DNA from: Clostridia bacterium
Lineage (GTDB): Bacteria; Bacillota_A; Clostridia; Christensenellales; Aristaeellaceae
Length of the DNA stretch: 29,336 nt
Reading direction: 5' to 3'
Assembly: GCA_017432405.1 (NCBI GenBank)
Contig: JAFRJF010000163.1
Span: 1 to 29,336, forward strand
The position numbers were made by a program, and so were the translations under genes. Positions within the stretch are counted from its first letter, which is position 1, and each line of letters starts with the position of its first letter. The notes beneath the pieces are model-generated. The model searched no databases. It worked only from the letters and a program-made list of their open reading frames with translations, and was not told the DNA's origin. Positions 6,372-14,037 of the stretch are shown piece by piece.

Positions 6372-7247
6372 ATGGTGGACATGAGCAAATGGATTGCCAT
6401 CGCAAAGGCAAACATCGGAAAGCGGCCCGAGACCCAGGGGCGTCTGGCGGGGAAAATCGCCATCGTGACCGGCGCGGCCCAGGGCTTTGGCAAGGGCATC
6501 GCCGAGGAGATGCACAAGGAAGGCGCGACCGTGGTGATCGCCGATATGAACCTGCCCGGCGCCAAGGCCGTGGCCGACGAGCTGGGCGCCCACGCCGCCG
6601 CTGTCGAGGTGAACGTGACCGACGAGGAGAGCGTCGCCGCCATGGTGCAGAAGACCGTCGAGCAGTTCGGGGGCCTGGACATACTGGTCAGCAACGCGGG
6701 CGTGGCCAAGGCCGGCAACCTGCTGGAGCTGGAGAAAAAGACCTTCGACTTCGTCACGGGCATCAACTACACCGGCTATTTCCTGTGCGCCAAGTACGCC
6801 GCCGCCATCATGGAGGCCGAGCACGAGGCGGACCCGGAGTGGTTCGGCGACATCATCACCATAAACTCCAAGTCCGGCCTGGAGGGCAGCAAGAACAACT
6901 ACGCCTACGCCGGCTCCAAGTTCGGCGGCATCGGCCTGACCCAGAGCTTTGCGCTGGAGCTGTGCCCCTACAACATCAAGGTCAACGCCATCTGCCCCGG
7001 CAACTACCTGGACGGCCCGCTGTGGTCCGACCCGGAGCGCGGCCTGTTCGTGCAGTACCTGAACGCCGGCAAGGTGCCCGGCGCGAAGACCGTCGAGGAC
7101 GTGCGCAGGTATTACATGTCCAAGGTGCCCATGAACCGGGGCTGCTTCCCGGCGGACGTGGCCAAGGCCATATTCTATTGCGTGGAGCAGAAATACGAGA
7201 CCGGCCAGGCCATCCCCGTCACCGGCGGCCAGGTGATGCTGAAATAA
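6372..7247 (+). CDS. Short-chain dehydrogenase, sorbitol-6-phosphate dehydrogenase (SrlD)-like
   Basis: The protein has 291 residues. After an N-terminal extension of about 25 residues come the nucleotide-binding TGAAQGFG (33-40), the acidic DMN (58-60), which favours NAD over NADP, VSNAG (106-110), Asn132, Ser166 in NSKSG, and the YxxxK pair Tyr179/Lys183. The segment INSKSG with SKFGGIGLTQ, the YYMSKVPMNRGC segment and the end TGQAIPVTGGQVM closely follow what I recall of E. coli SrlD, which oxidises sorbitol 6-phosphate to fructose 6-phosphate. No sorbitol PTS genes lie nearby, so a related sugar or polyol phosphate is possible. It is a single-gene unit with its own promoter and terminator. 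An in-frame ATG at 6381 is an alternative start. Confidence 0.85.
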   Translation: MVDMSKWIAIAKANIGKRPETQGRLAGKIAIVTGAAQGFGKGIAEEMHKEGATVVIADMNLPGAKAVADELGAHAAAVEVNVTDEESVAAMVQKTVEQFGGLDILVSNAGVAKAGNLLELEKKTFDFVTGINYTGYFLCAKYAAAIMEAEHEADPEWFGDIITINSKSGLEGSKNNYAYAGSKFGGIGLTQSFALELCPYNIKVNAICPGNYLDGPLWSDPERGLFVQYLNAGKVPGAKTVEDVRRYYMSKVPMNRGCFPADVAKAIFYCVEQKYETGQAIPVTGGQVMLK

Positions 7248-7259
7248 CGATCCCTTTGA

Positions 7260-7299
7260 CGCGGGCGTGTCAGGTAAGGCTTGACACGCCCGCGTTTTT
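7260..7299 (+). terminator. Intrinsic terminator of the dehydrogenase gene
   Basis: A 13-bp perfect stem (7260-7272 with 7282-7294) around a 9-base loop is followed by TTTTT at 7295-7299, 13 bases beyond the stop codon. Its right arm contains the -35 box of the next gene. Confidence 0.9.
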
Positions 7300-7308
7300 G
7301 GCTATAAT
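7281..7308 (+). promoter_or_regulatory. Promoter nested in the preceding terminator
   Basis: TTGACA (7281-7286) lies in the right arm of the terminator hairpin and TATAAT (7303-7308) lies just beyond its T-tract, with a 16-base spacer. Both hexamers match consensus. Transcription would begin near 7314, downstream of the ATG at 7312, which helps to fix the start of the next gene at the GTG at 7351. Confidence 0.8.
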
Positions 7309-7350
7309 AGTATGAAAAGTATGATTTGTATTCCAAAGGAGGTTTGCATC

Positions 7351-7563
7351 GTGAAAGGACCGGACGGAAGGGCCGCGTGGACGGCCACCGTGGGCGCGAA
7401 AGGGCAGATCGTCATTCCCCGGGAGGCGCGGGAGATGTTCGGCATACAGCCGGGGGACACGCTGATCCTGCTGGGCGACCCTGAGAGGGGCATCGCCATT
7501 CCGCCGAAGTCGACGTTCAGGCAGTGGTCCGAGGCCGTATTCGGAGAGGAGGCAAAGCCGTGA
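7351..7563 (+). CDS. AbrB/SpoVT-like DNA-binding protein
   Basis: The protein has 70 residues, the size of a single swapped-hairpin (AbrB/MazE) domain with a short tail. The core VGAKGQIVIPREAREMFGIQPGD, followed by TLILLGD, is a typical AbrB-type fold: a GQIVIP strand, a REAREMFGI helix and a PGD turn. Such proteins are dimeric regulators, toxin-linked or global. The GTG start at 7351 follows AAAGGAGG with 8 bases of spacing; the longer frame from 7312 begins at or before the transcription start. The gene overlaps the glycosyltransferase by 4 bases (GTGA), so the pair form an operon, and it may control its own promoter. No toxin gene is adjacent, which argues against an antitoxin role. Confidence 0.85.
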   Translation: MKGPDGRAAWTATVGAKGQIVIPREAREMFGIQPGDTLILLGDPERGIAIPPKSTFRQWSEAVFGEEAKP

Positions 7564-8741
7564 GGATCATGTGGTTTTGCATACCCGCCTTCGGGCACAC
7601 CAACCCGACGGTGGAATTCGCCCGGGAGCTGGTGCGGCGGGGGCACGACATCCGCTACTATTCCTTCGAGGCCTTCCGCCAGCGCATCGAAGCCACCGGC
7701 GCGGCGTTCGTGCCCTGCGACCGCTTCCTGCCGCCGCTGACCGATCATAGCGAAAGGCGGCTCAAAAGGGTCTCCACCACCGAGATGTCGGTGCAGTCCT
7801 TCCGCACAACCGCGAACATGGACGCCATGCTGGCGGGGGAGATCGAAGGGTTTCACCCGGAGCTGGTCATCTCCGATTCCGCCTGCTTCTGGGGCAAGCT
7901 GACGGCCATGAAGCACCGCCTGCCGCTGGTGTGCTCCACCACCACCTTTGCCTTCAACCGCCATTCCTCAAGGTACATGCGGCAGAGCCCTTCGGAGCTT
8001 GCGGACATCCTGCTGGGGCTGCCCCGCCTGAACCGGGAGGCGAAGAAGCTGGCGGCGCTGGGCTATCCGGTAAAGAGCGCCCTGGAGATCGTGCAGAACG
8101 ACAACGACACCGACACCGTGGTCTACACTTCGCCCCGCTTCCAGCCCTGCAGCGAGACCTTTGACGCCGCCCATTACCGCTTCGTCGGGCCCTGCGTGCG
8201 GGATGTCCCGCCGGAGCCGAAGGACGGCGGTCGTCCCCTGGTGTACATCTCCCTGGGCACGGTCATCAACGACCGGCCGGACTTCTACAAAGCCTGCGTC
8301 TCGGCGCTGAAGGACGCGCCGGTGGAGGCCCTGATCGCCTGCGGCAACGATTTCGACCCGAAACACCTCGGCCCCCTGCCGGGAAACATCCGCATCGAGC
8401 CGTCGGTGGACCAGATGGCGGTGCTCGCCCGGACGCGCCTGTTCATCACCCACTGCGGCATGAACAGCGCCTCAGAGGGCCTGTACATGGGCGTGCCCGA
8501 GCTACTGTATCCCCAGACCGGCGAGCAGCGGGCGGTGGCCCGGCGGGTCAGCGAGCTTGGCGCGGGCCGGATGCTGCCGGACACAGAGGCCCACGACCCG
8601 GAGAGGCTGCGCAGGCTGGTCATGGAAGCCATTGGGGACGAAGGGCTTTTGAAGGCCGCGATGGCCATGCGGGCGGATCTGCGCAGCTGCGGCGGCGCGA
8701 AGGCCGCGGCGGACTTTTTGGAGGCAGTGATGAGGGGGTAA
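7560..8741 (+). CDS. GT1 family (MGT/UGT-like) glycosyltransferase
   Basis: The 393-residue protein has the GT-B layout of family 1 glycosyltransferases. The N-terminal half begins with IMWFCIPAFGHTNPTVEFA, the usual acceptor-domain start with the His of the GHTNP motif as probable catalytic base. The C-terminal half contains VYISLGT (228-234) and the donor signature THCGMNSASEGLYMGVP (297-313) with PQTGEQ (318-323). Such enzymes transfer sugar from a nucleotide-sugar to small hydrophobic acceptors (macrolides, other natural products) or lipids; the acceptor cannot be read from sequence. The GTG at 7560 overlaps the AbrB-like gene's stop and has GAGAGGAGG upstream; an ATG at 7569 is a lesser option. 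No resistance or biosynthetic gene is nearby. Confidence 0.85.
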   Translation: MRIMWFCIPAFGHTNPTVEFARELVRRGHDIRYYSFEAFRQRIEATGAAFVPCDRFLPPLTDHSERRLKRVSTTEMSVQSFRTTANMDAMLAGEIEGFHPELVISDSACFWGKLTAMKHRLPLVCSTTTFAFNRHSSRYMRQSPSELADILLGLPRLNREAKKLAALGYPVKSALEIVQNDNDTDTVVYTSPRFQPCSETFDAAHYRFVGPCVRDVPPEPKDGGRPLVYISLGTVINDRPDFYKACVSALKDAPVEALIACGNDFDPKHLGPLPGNIRIEPSVDQMAVLARTRLFITHCGMNSASEGLYMGVPELLYPQTGEQRAVARRVSELGAGRMLPDTEAHDPERLRRLVMEAIGDEGLLKAAMAMRADLRSCGGAKAAADFLEAVMRG

Positions 8742-8875
8742 GACGGGCAAAGCCTGGTTTACCGCGCTGACACGGAAGGAGTGGTTCCGTATAGACGGCG
8801 CAGCCGTTCGGACGGTTTTCCACAGATCCTTTTCTCATATTTCCCGTTTTCAACACGATCATCTCCGAAATGCCA

Positions 8876-8903
8876 CTTCATTTCAATCGGAATATGATAT
8901 AAT
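8876..8903 (+). promoter_or_regulatory. Promoter of the PP2C phosphatase gene
   Basis: TATAAT at 8898-8903 is a consensus -10 box. The best -35 candidate is CTTCAT at 8876-8881 with a 16-base spacer, which is weak. The leader would be about 50 bases. Upstream, 8772-8815 holds several short hairpins and a TTTT run that might end the glycosyltransferase transcript. Confidence 0.5.
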
Positions 8904-8932
8904 GGATGGGTAGGGAACCCAAGTACCCATCC
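8904..8932 (+). promoter_or_regulatory. Leader hairpin of the PP2C gene
   Basis: GGATGGGTA (8904-8912) pairs perfectly with TACCCATCC (8924-8932) around an 11-base loop that itself contains GGG and CCC. It begins at the expected transcription start and ends 17 bases before the ribosome binding site GGAGG (8950-8954). It may stabilise the mRNA or adjust translation. Confidence 0.4.
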
Positions 8933-8960
8933 AGAGGCATCGTGATATCGGAGGCGGGCA

Positions 8961-11126
8961 ATGAAGAAAATCAGGAACATCGTCATCGGCGGCATACAGC
9001 AGAAGGTCTTCAACCTGGTGCTGATCGTCATACTGCTGATGATGGCGGCCTATACGGTGGTCATCATCCACCAGACCGGCAGGATCGGCAGCCTGGTCGC
9101 GGAAACCAACGAACGGCAGAAGCAGTCCATATCGACCATCTCAAAGGAAACCATGGACGCCGTCATCTCCCAAAGCATGGGCCAGAGCACCCAGATGCAG
9201 GCCTACATCGCCAACGACCTGTTCAACGACCTGGCGGGCACGGTGAACATGCTCGGAGATTACGCGGCCAATATCTTCCGCGCGCCCGAAGCCTACGCCG
9301 CCCAGCCCTACGCCCTGCCCGACCCGGCGCAGGACGGAACGATCACGGTGCAGCTGCTGACGGAGGCGGGGCTGGATACCGACGACGCGGCGCTGGCGCA
9401 GCGGCTGGGCCTCGTGGCCAACATGTCCGACATGATGAAGGCGCTGTACGCCAACGGCGTCGTCAACTCGTGCTACATCGCCCTGCCCGAAGGCGCCATG
9501 CTGCTGGCGGACGACCACTCCGCGGCCAAGTTCTCAGAGGACGGCACGCTGACGCCCATTCCCATTCGCGAGCGCGACTGGTACAAGGGCGCGGTGGAGA
9601 CGGGACGGCTCTACTATACGGACGTGGTGCAGGACGTGTTCACCGGCCAGATCGGCATCATGTGCGCGCTGCCCGTCTACCAGGGCAACCGGCTGGCCGC
9701 CGTGGTGGGCGCGGACCTCTTCCTGGACAGGATGGCCGCCTCGGTCGCCTCCTCCGACAAGAGCGGCGCCTTCAACTTCATCGTGAACCAGTACGGCCAC
9801 GTGGTGTTCTCCCCGCGCACGGAGGGCGCGCTGCGGGTGCGCCCGCCCATGGAGGCGGAGGATCTGCGCGATTCCTCTGAAGAAACCCTGTCGGCCTTCA
9901 TCGGCAGCGCCCTTTCCGGCGTCACCGACGTGACCGGGGTGACGGTGGACGGGCAGGACTACTACATGGTCGGCGCGCCCATCGAATCCGTGGGCTGGAC
10001 GGTGGTCTCTGCCGTAAGCCAGGATTCCGCCCGGCAGCCCACCACGCTGCTGGAGGCCCAATATGACGGCATCGTCGAGGAAGCCATGGCCACCTATAGG
10101 AACGGCTTCACAAACGCCAGGCGCACCATCATCGTGCTGCTGGCCGTGATAGTGGTGCTGGGCATCGCCGGGGCGCTGGTGCTCTCCAAGCGCATCGTCC
10201 GTCCCCTGGGCGTGATGACCGAGCGGGTGCAGTCCCTGGGCGGCAGGGACCTCCAGTTCTTCATGGAGGGCACCTACCGCACCGGCGACGAGATCGAAGC
10301 GCTGGCCGAGGCCTTCGCCACGCTGTCCGCCCGCACCCTGCAATACGTGGACCAGGTGAAGCGGGTCACCGCCGAGAAGGAGCGCCTCGGCGCGGAGCTG
10401 AGCATGGCCAGGGACATCCAGGCCAGCCAGCTGCCCCGGCTGTTCCCCGCCTTCCCGAACCGGCCCGAATTCGACGTCTACGCCACCATGACGCCGGCCA
10501 AGGAGGTGGGCGGCGACTTCTACGACTTCTTCCTGGTGGACGACGACCACATCGGCCTGGTGATGGCGGACGTCTCCGGCAAGGGCGTGCCCGCGGCGCT
10601 GTTCATGATGATCGCCCGGGTGCTGATCAAATCCCATCTGCAGAACGGCGAGACCCCCGGCGAGGCGCTGGAGAACGTGAACGACCAGCTCTGCGAGGGC
10701 AACGAGACCGAGCTGTTCGTCACGGTATGGCTGGCCGTATTGGAGATCTCCACCGGCAAGGGCATCGCTGCCAACGCCGGCCACGAGCATCCGGCCCTGC
10801 GCCGCGCAAACGGCGAATACGAGCTGGTGGTCTACCGCCACTCCCCCGCCGTCGCCACCATGGAGGGCATACCCTACAAGGAGCACACCTTCCAGATGTA
10901 CCCGGGCGACAGCCTGTTCGTCTACACCGACGGCGTAGCCGAGGCCACCAGCGCCGAAAAGGATCTCTTCGGGACCGAGCGCATGCTTACGGCCCTGAAC
11001 CGGAACCCGGACGCGAGCCCCGAGGACACGCTGCACCACGTCATGGACGGCATCAACGCCTTCGTCGCCGGCGCAGAGCAGTTCGACGACATCACGATGA
11101 TGTGCCTGAAGTACATTGGAAAGTAG
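8961..11126 (+). CDS. Membrane dCache-HAMP-PP2C (RsbU/SpoIIE-type) serine phosphatase
   Basis: The protein has 721 residues. A first membrane helix (about 15-37) is followed by an extracellular region of about 320 residues with the look of a double Cache sensor, including IRERDWYKGAVETGRLYYTDVVQD (202-225). A second membrane helix (about 388-408), a HAMP domain (about 408-465), a coiled linker and a PPM/PP2C domain (about 480-721) complete it. Metal-binding motifs are EVGGDFYDF (515-523, Asp519), VMADVSGKGVPAA (534-546, Asp537), NAGHEHP, LFVYTDGV and FDDITMM. Such enzymes dephosphorylate anti-sigma antagonists in partner-switching pathways. No anti-sigma, antagonist or sigma gene is present in the window, so its target is elsewhere. 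The ATG has GGAGG 6 bases upstream. The stop TAG lies 1 base before the 37-bp palindrome. Confidence 0.9.
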   Translation: MKKIRNIVIGGIQQKVFNLVLIVILLMMAAYTVVIIHQTGRIGSLVAETNERQKQSISTISKETMDAVISQSMGQSTQMQAYIANDLFNDLAGTVNMLGDYAANIFRAPEAYAAQPYALPDPAQDGTITVQLLTEAGLDTDDAALAQRLGLVANMSDMMKALYANGVVNSCYIALPEGAMLLADDHSAAKFSEDGTLTPIPIRERDWYKGAVETGRLYYTDVVQDVFTGQIGIMCALPVYQGNRLAAVVGADLFLDRMAASVASSDKSGAFNFIVNQYGHVVFSPRTEGALRVRPPMEAEDLRDSSEETLSAFIGSALSGVTDVTGVTVDGQDYYMVGAPIESVGWTVVSAVSQDSARQPTTLLEAQYDGIVEEAMATYRNGFTNARRTIIVLLAVIVVLGIAGALVLSKRIVRPLGVMTERVQSLGGRDLQFFMEGTYRTGDEIEALAEAFATLSARTLQYVDQVKRVTAEKERLGAELSMARDIQASQLPRLFPAFPNRPEFDVYATMTPAKEVGGDFYDFFLVDDDHIGLVMADVSGKGVPAALFMMIARVLIKSHLQNGETPGEALENVNDQLCEGNETELFVTVWLAVLEISTGKGIAANAGHEHPALRRANGEYELVVYRHSPAVATMEGIPYKEHTFQMYPGDSLFVYTDGVAEATSAEKDLFGTERMLTALNRNPDASPEDTLHHVMDGINAFVAGAEQFDDITMMCLKYIGK

Positions 11127-11127
11127 T

Positions 11128-11164
11128 AAATACTGATTTGTCGCTCCGCGACAAATCAGTATTT
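11128..11164. repeat. 37-bp palindrome, copy 1
   Basis: Two perfect 17-base arms, AAATACTGATTTGTCGC and its complement, surround the loop TCC. The element starts 1 base beyond the PP2C stop and lies between convergent genes. Both arms are identical to those at 18521-18557; only the loop differs. The arms end in AAA/TTT, so the folded RNA could end transcription from either side. Confidence 0.9.
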
Positions 11165-11206
11165 GCATACGCCCAAACCGTTAGAAAAAATAACGCTCGT
11201 CCTCGC

Positions 11207-12466
11207 CTACCCCGCGTCCTCGACGGCCGCACGGGCGATCGCCCACTCCTCGTCGAAGGCGTCCAGCTCGGTAGGCACGTCCGCGCCCATGGCGATGCTC
11301 TGGGTCAGCTGGTTGGTGAAGTAGTCCTTGAGTCCCGGCAGGAAGGCGTCGTCGCCGGTCATGCTCTCAAAGCCCTCCACCTCCACCATGTCGGCGATCT
11401 GCGCCTCCATGTCCTTGCGCAGCGGGATCATTTCGTATTCCACGGCTTCCTTGGTGGTGCTGAACAGCTGCTCGCTCTTAAGGAATTCGCCGTAGAGCGC
11501 CTTGTCGGTGAAGAAGTAGCGGATGAAGTCCTTGCAGATCTCGGGATACCGGGTGTTCGCGCCGATGGCAAGGCCCTCGTTGACGTACACCGAGACCACG
11601 TCGGCGTTCGACTCGCCCGGGATCGGGAACCAGCCCACCTCGAAGTCCTGCCCGTCCTTGGCGACCTCCGCGTTCACCCAGGATCCGATGGGCAGCATGG
11701 CGGCCTTGCCGGTGAAGAACTGCTCCAGCATCTGGGTGTAGGTGATGCCGGCGATGTTGGGCCCGGAATACCGGGTGCAGATGGTCTGGTACTTCTCCAT
11801 GGCCCGCACCAGGTCGGGATTGTTGAACTTTACCGCGTCGGCGTTGCGCCTCGCGCCCCAATGGACATCCTTCGCCAGCAGCTCGGTGCCGGCCAGCATG
11901 TTGGCCAGCTGGCTCTGGGGCCAGCCGTCCTTCAGGCCGATGGAAAAGGGCTGTATCCCCGCGGCCAGCAGCTTATCACAGGCCTCCATAAGCGCCTGCC
12001 AGGTCTTGGGGACCCCGATGCCGTTGGCGGCGAACATATCCACGTTGTAGAACACGCCGATGATCTGCTTCTTGTAGTTCGCAACGTACTGCTTGCCGTC
12101 GATCATGCCCACCTCTGGATCGACCAGGTAGTCCAGGTCGCCCTCGTCGAAGGCCAGCAGCGCGCCGGAGGGCACGAAGTCCGCCGGGTTTTGCATCACC
12201 ATCACGTCCGGGAACTGGTCCGTGACCAGCAGGGTCTTCTCGTACTGGGGCAGCGTGACGTTCAGGGACGGGTTGCCGATGATCTCCACCCTGACGTCGG
12301 GGTGGGCTGCCATATACCGGTCCGCGATGGACTGCCAGAACGGCCTGGGCAGCTGGGGCTGTATGTTGACGCAGAATACGATGCTGACCTCGTCCGCGGC
12401 CAGGGCGGCGCATGCCGTCCCCCAGGCCAGGATCAGGCATATGACGATCGACAGGATCCTTTTCAC
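11207..12466 (-). CDS. Extracellular sugar-binding protein (ABC family 1 type)
   Basis: The 419-residue protein begins with a signal peptide (MKRILSIVICLILAWGTACAALA); cleavage after ALA or lipid attachment at Cys19 are both conceivable, though the lipobox is poor. The mature part has the two-lobe layout of sugar-binding proteins of ABC importers: FWQSIADRYMAAHPDVRVEI near 43-62, FPDVMVMQNPADFVPSGALL, YNVDMFAANGIGVPKTW, a FTGKAAMLPIGSW segment (residues about 250-262) and FEVGWFPIPG. It is the third gene behind the YesM/YesN pair, 17 bases after the response regulator, with GTG as start and AAGGGGGAG before it. No permease or ATPase follows; the next gene is convergent. It may feed a permease encoded elsewhere or present ligand to the kinase. 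Confidence 0.88.
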   Translation of the reverse strand: MKRILSIVICLILAWGTACAALAADEVSIVFCVNIQPQLPRPFWQSIADRYMAAHPDVRVEIIGNPSLNVTLPQYEKTLLVTDQFPDVMVMQNPADFVPSGALLAFDEGDLDYLVDPEVGMIDGKQYVANYKKQIIGVFYNVDMFAANGIGVPKTWQALMEACDKLLAAGIQPFSIGLKDGWPQSQLANMLAGTELLAKDVHWGARRNADAVKFNNPDLVRAMEKYQTICTRYSGPNIAGITYTQMLEQFFTGKAAMLPIGSWVNAEVAKDGQDFEVGWFPIPGESNADVVSVYVNEGLAIGANTRYPEICKDFIRYFFTDKALYGEFLKSEQLFSTTKEAVEYEMIPLRKDMEAQIADMVEVEGFESMTGDDAFLPGLKDYFTNQLTQSIAMGADVPTELDAFDEEWAIARAAVEDAG

Positions 12467-12483
12467 GCGAATGCTCCCCCTTT

Positions 12484-14037
12484 TTAATTTCGCATATCCC
12501 TCGGCGTGGCGCCCGTCACCTTTTTAAATATCTTGAGAAAATAGTGATAGTCGGTGAAGCCCACCTGCTCGGCGACCTCGTACACTTTTAAAGTCGGGTT
12601 TGTCAGCAGCCGCTGGGCCTCCCGGATGCGCAGGCCGTTGACGTAGTCGGTAAAGGCGCAGCCCATCTCTTTCCGGAAGATCTGACCGAGGTAGGAGGTG
12701 TTGATGCGGCAGTCCGCCGCCACCTGCTTGAGCGTCACGCCCTCCCGGTAGTGCTTGGCGATGTAGGCCACCGCCAGCCCGACGAGGGACGAGCTCCTGC
12801 CCAGCACCGCGGCGTTTTCCGAAAACAGCCGCTCACAGAGCGCGCGCAGCCATTGGCGCATGTCTGAAAAATGGCGTAGCCTGAACAGCCCGGCAAAGTC
12901 GAACTCCGTCGGTTCCCGGTAGGTGTTCATGCTGCCGTAGATCTCATGAAAGCAGTCGGTCATGCGCACGGCTATGTGCATCAGCAGGTTGTGGGCCTGG
13001 TTGGGGGTAAGCGGATTCTCCTTGACGACCATGGAAAGCGCCTCGTCCAGATAGGCCTGGGTGGCCGCCGGGTCGCCCCGGCGAATCAATCCCTCGAGCT
13101 TGTCAAAGTCGAACCTTTCCAGCGTCCGCCCCGGCGACGGCACCTCCGGCACGCTGTCAAACCAGATAACGCCGCTGCCCTGCATGAACATGCCGTACTC
13201 CAGGCACTTGCACGCCCCTTCATAGGAAAGGTGCGCTTCCTCCAGCCGGTTCACCGGCTGCCCGACGCCAACCGTCAGCGGGCTTTGGGATTGCCGGGCC
13301 TTGGCCACGAAGCCCTCCAGCGCCACCTGGATCCCCTTGCGGTCGTTAAGGGCGCTGTCCAGCGCCATCAGCAGCACCAGGTTGTTCTCGCTGTCATTGA
13401 ACGCGATCGTACTGACCCCGGGAATCGCCTTCGCCATGGCCTCGATCTCGTTCCGGTCAAGCGGCTCGCGCGGGGCCGTCGACGCCTGGGGGCTCACGGC
13501 GACGACGGCGCACAGATATGCCTCCGCCGTGAAGGGGATATCCAGGAAGTCCGCCTTCTCCCGCAGCTCCTCCGGGCTGATGTTGCCGGTCATCAACCGC
13601 CTGAGGGTGTTGGTGCGCAGCAGCTCGCTGCCCTGCCGGTTGCGCTGGTCGACGATGGCCTCCTTCTCGATCTCGCTCACCGCGTTTTTCAGGTTTGAAA
13701 TCAATTCGTCGTTGTCGATGGGCTTGAGCAGGTAGTTGTCCACCCCCAGCCTGATGGCGGCCTTCAGGTAATCATAGTCGCTGTAGCCGCTCAGTATGGT
13801 GATCTTGACGTCGAAGTCCAGCTGCCTGACCTCCCGGATCAGCTCAAGGCCGTCCATCTGGGGCATGCGGATGTCCGTGATCAGTATCTCCGGCCGTATG
13901 CTGCGCACCAGCCGGAGCGCCTCGACACCGTTCGCCGCCTCGCCCGCCACCTCCAGGCCCAGGCTGTCCCATTCGATGGTCTCCCGCAGTCCCTTTCGAA
14001 TGATGGGCTCGTCATCCACGATGATTACTCTGTACAT
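12484..14037 (-). CDS. YesN-like response regulator with AraC-type DNA-binding domain
   Basis: The protein has 517 residues. Residues 1-120 form a receiver domain with VDDEP (7-11), phospho-acceptor Asp55 in LITDIRMPQMDG and the Lys of LLKPID. A long middle region, about residues 130-400, carries no familiar motif but is typical of YesN proteins. The C-terminal 100 residues form a double helix-turn-helix of AraC type: VTLKQVAADCRINTSYLGQIFRKEMG and VYEVAEQVGFTDYHYFLKIFKKVTGATPRDMR. It overlaps the kinase gene by 26 bases. By analogy with other YesMN pairs it should activate carbohydrate genes, the best candidates being its own operon and the divergent GH94 gene. The ATG has GGAGG and AAAGGAAGAG upstream, within the kinase gene. 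Confidence 0.93.
   Translation of the reverse strand: MYRVIIVDDEPIIRKGLRETIEWDSLGLEVAGEAANGVEALRLVRSIRPEILITDIRMPQMDGLELIREVRQLDFDVKITILSGYSDYDYLKAAIRLGVDNYLLKPIDNDELISNLKNAVSEIEKEAIVDQRNRQGSELLRTNTLRRLMTGNISPEELREKADFLDIPFTAEAYLCAVVAVSPQASTAPREPLDRNEIEAMAKAIPGVSTIAFNDSENNLVLLMALDSALNDRKGIQVALEGFVAKARQSQSPLTVGVGQPVNRLEEAHLSYEGACKCLEYGMFMQGSGVIWFDSVPEVPSPGRTLERFDFDKLEGLIRRGDPAATQAYLDEALSMVVKENPLTPNQAHNLLMHIAVRMTDCFHEIYGSMNTYREPTEFDFAGLFRLRHFSDMRQWLRALCERLFSENAAVLGRSSSLVGLAVAYIAKHYREGVTLKQVAADCRINTSYLGQIFRKEMGCAFTDYVNGLRIREAQRLLTNPTLKVYEVAEQVGFTDYHYFLKIFKKVTGATPRDMRN

Noticed and set aside
7312..7350. ATG 7312 as the AbrB-like start
   Set aside because: It precedes the predicted transcription start and has no ribosome binding site; GTG 7351 follows AAAGGAGG.
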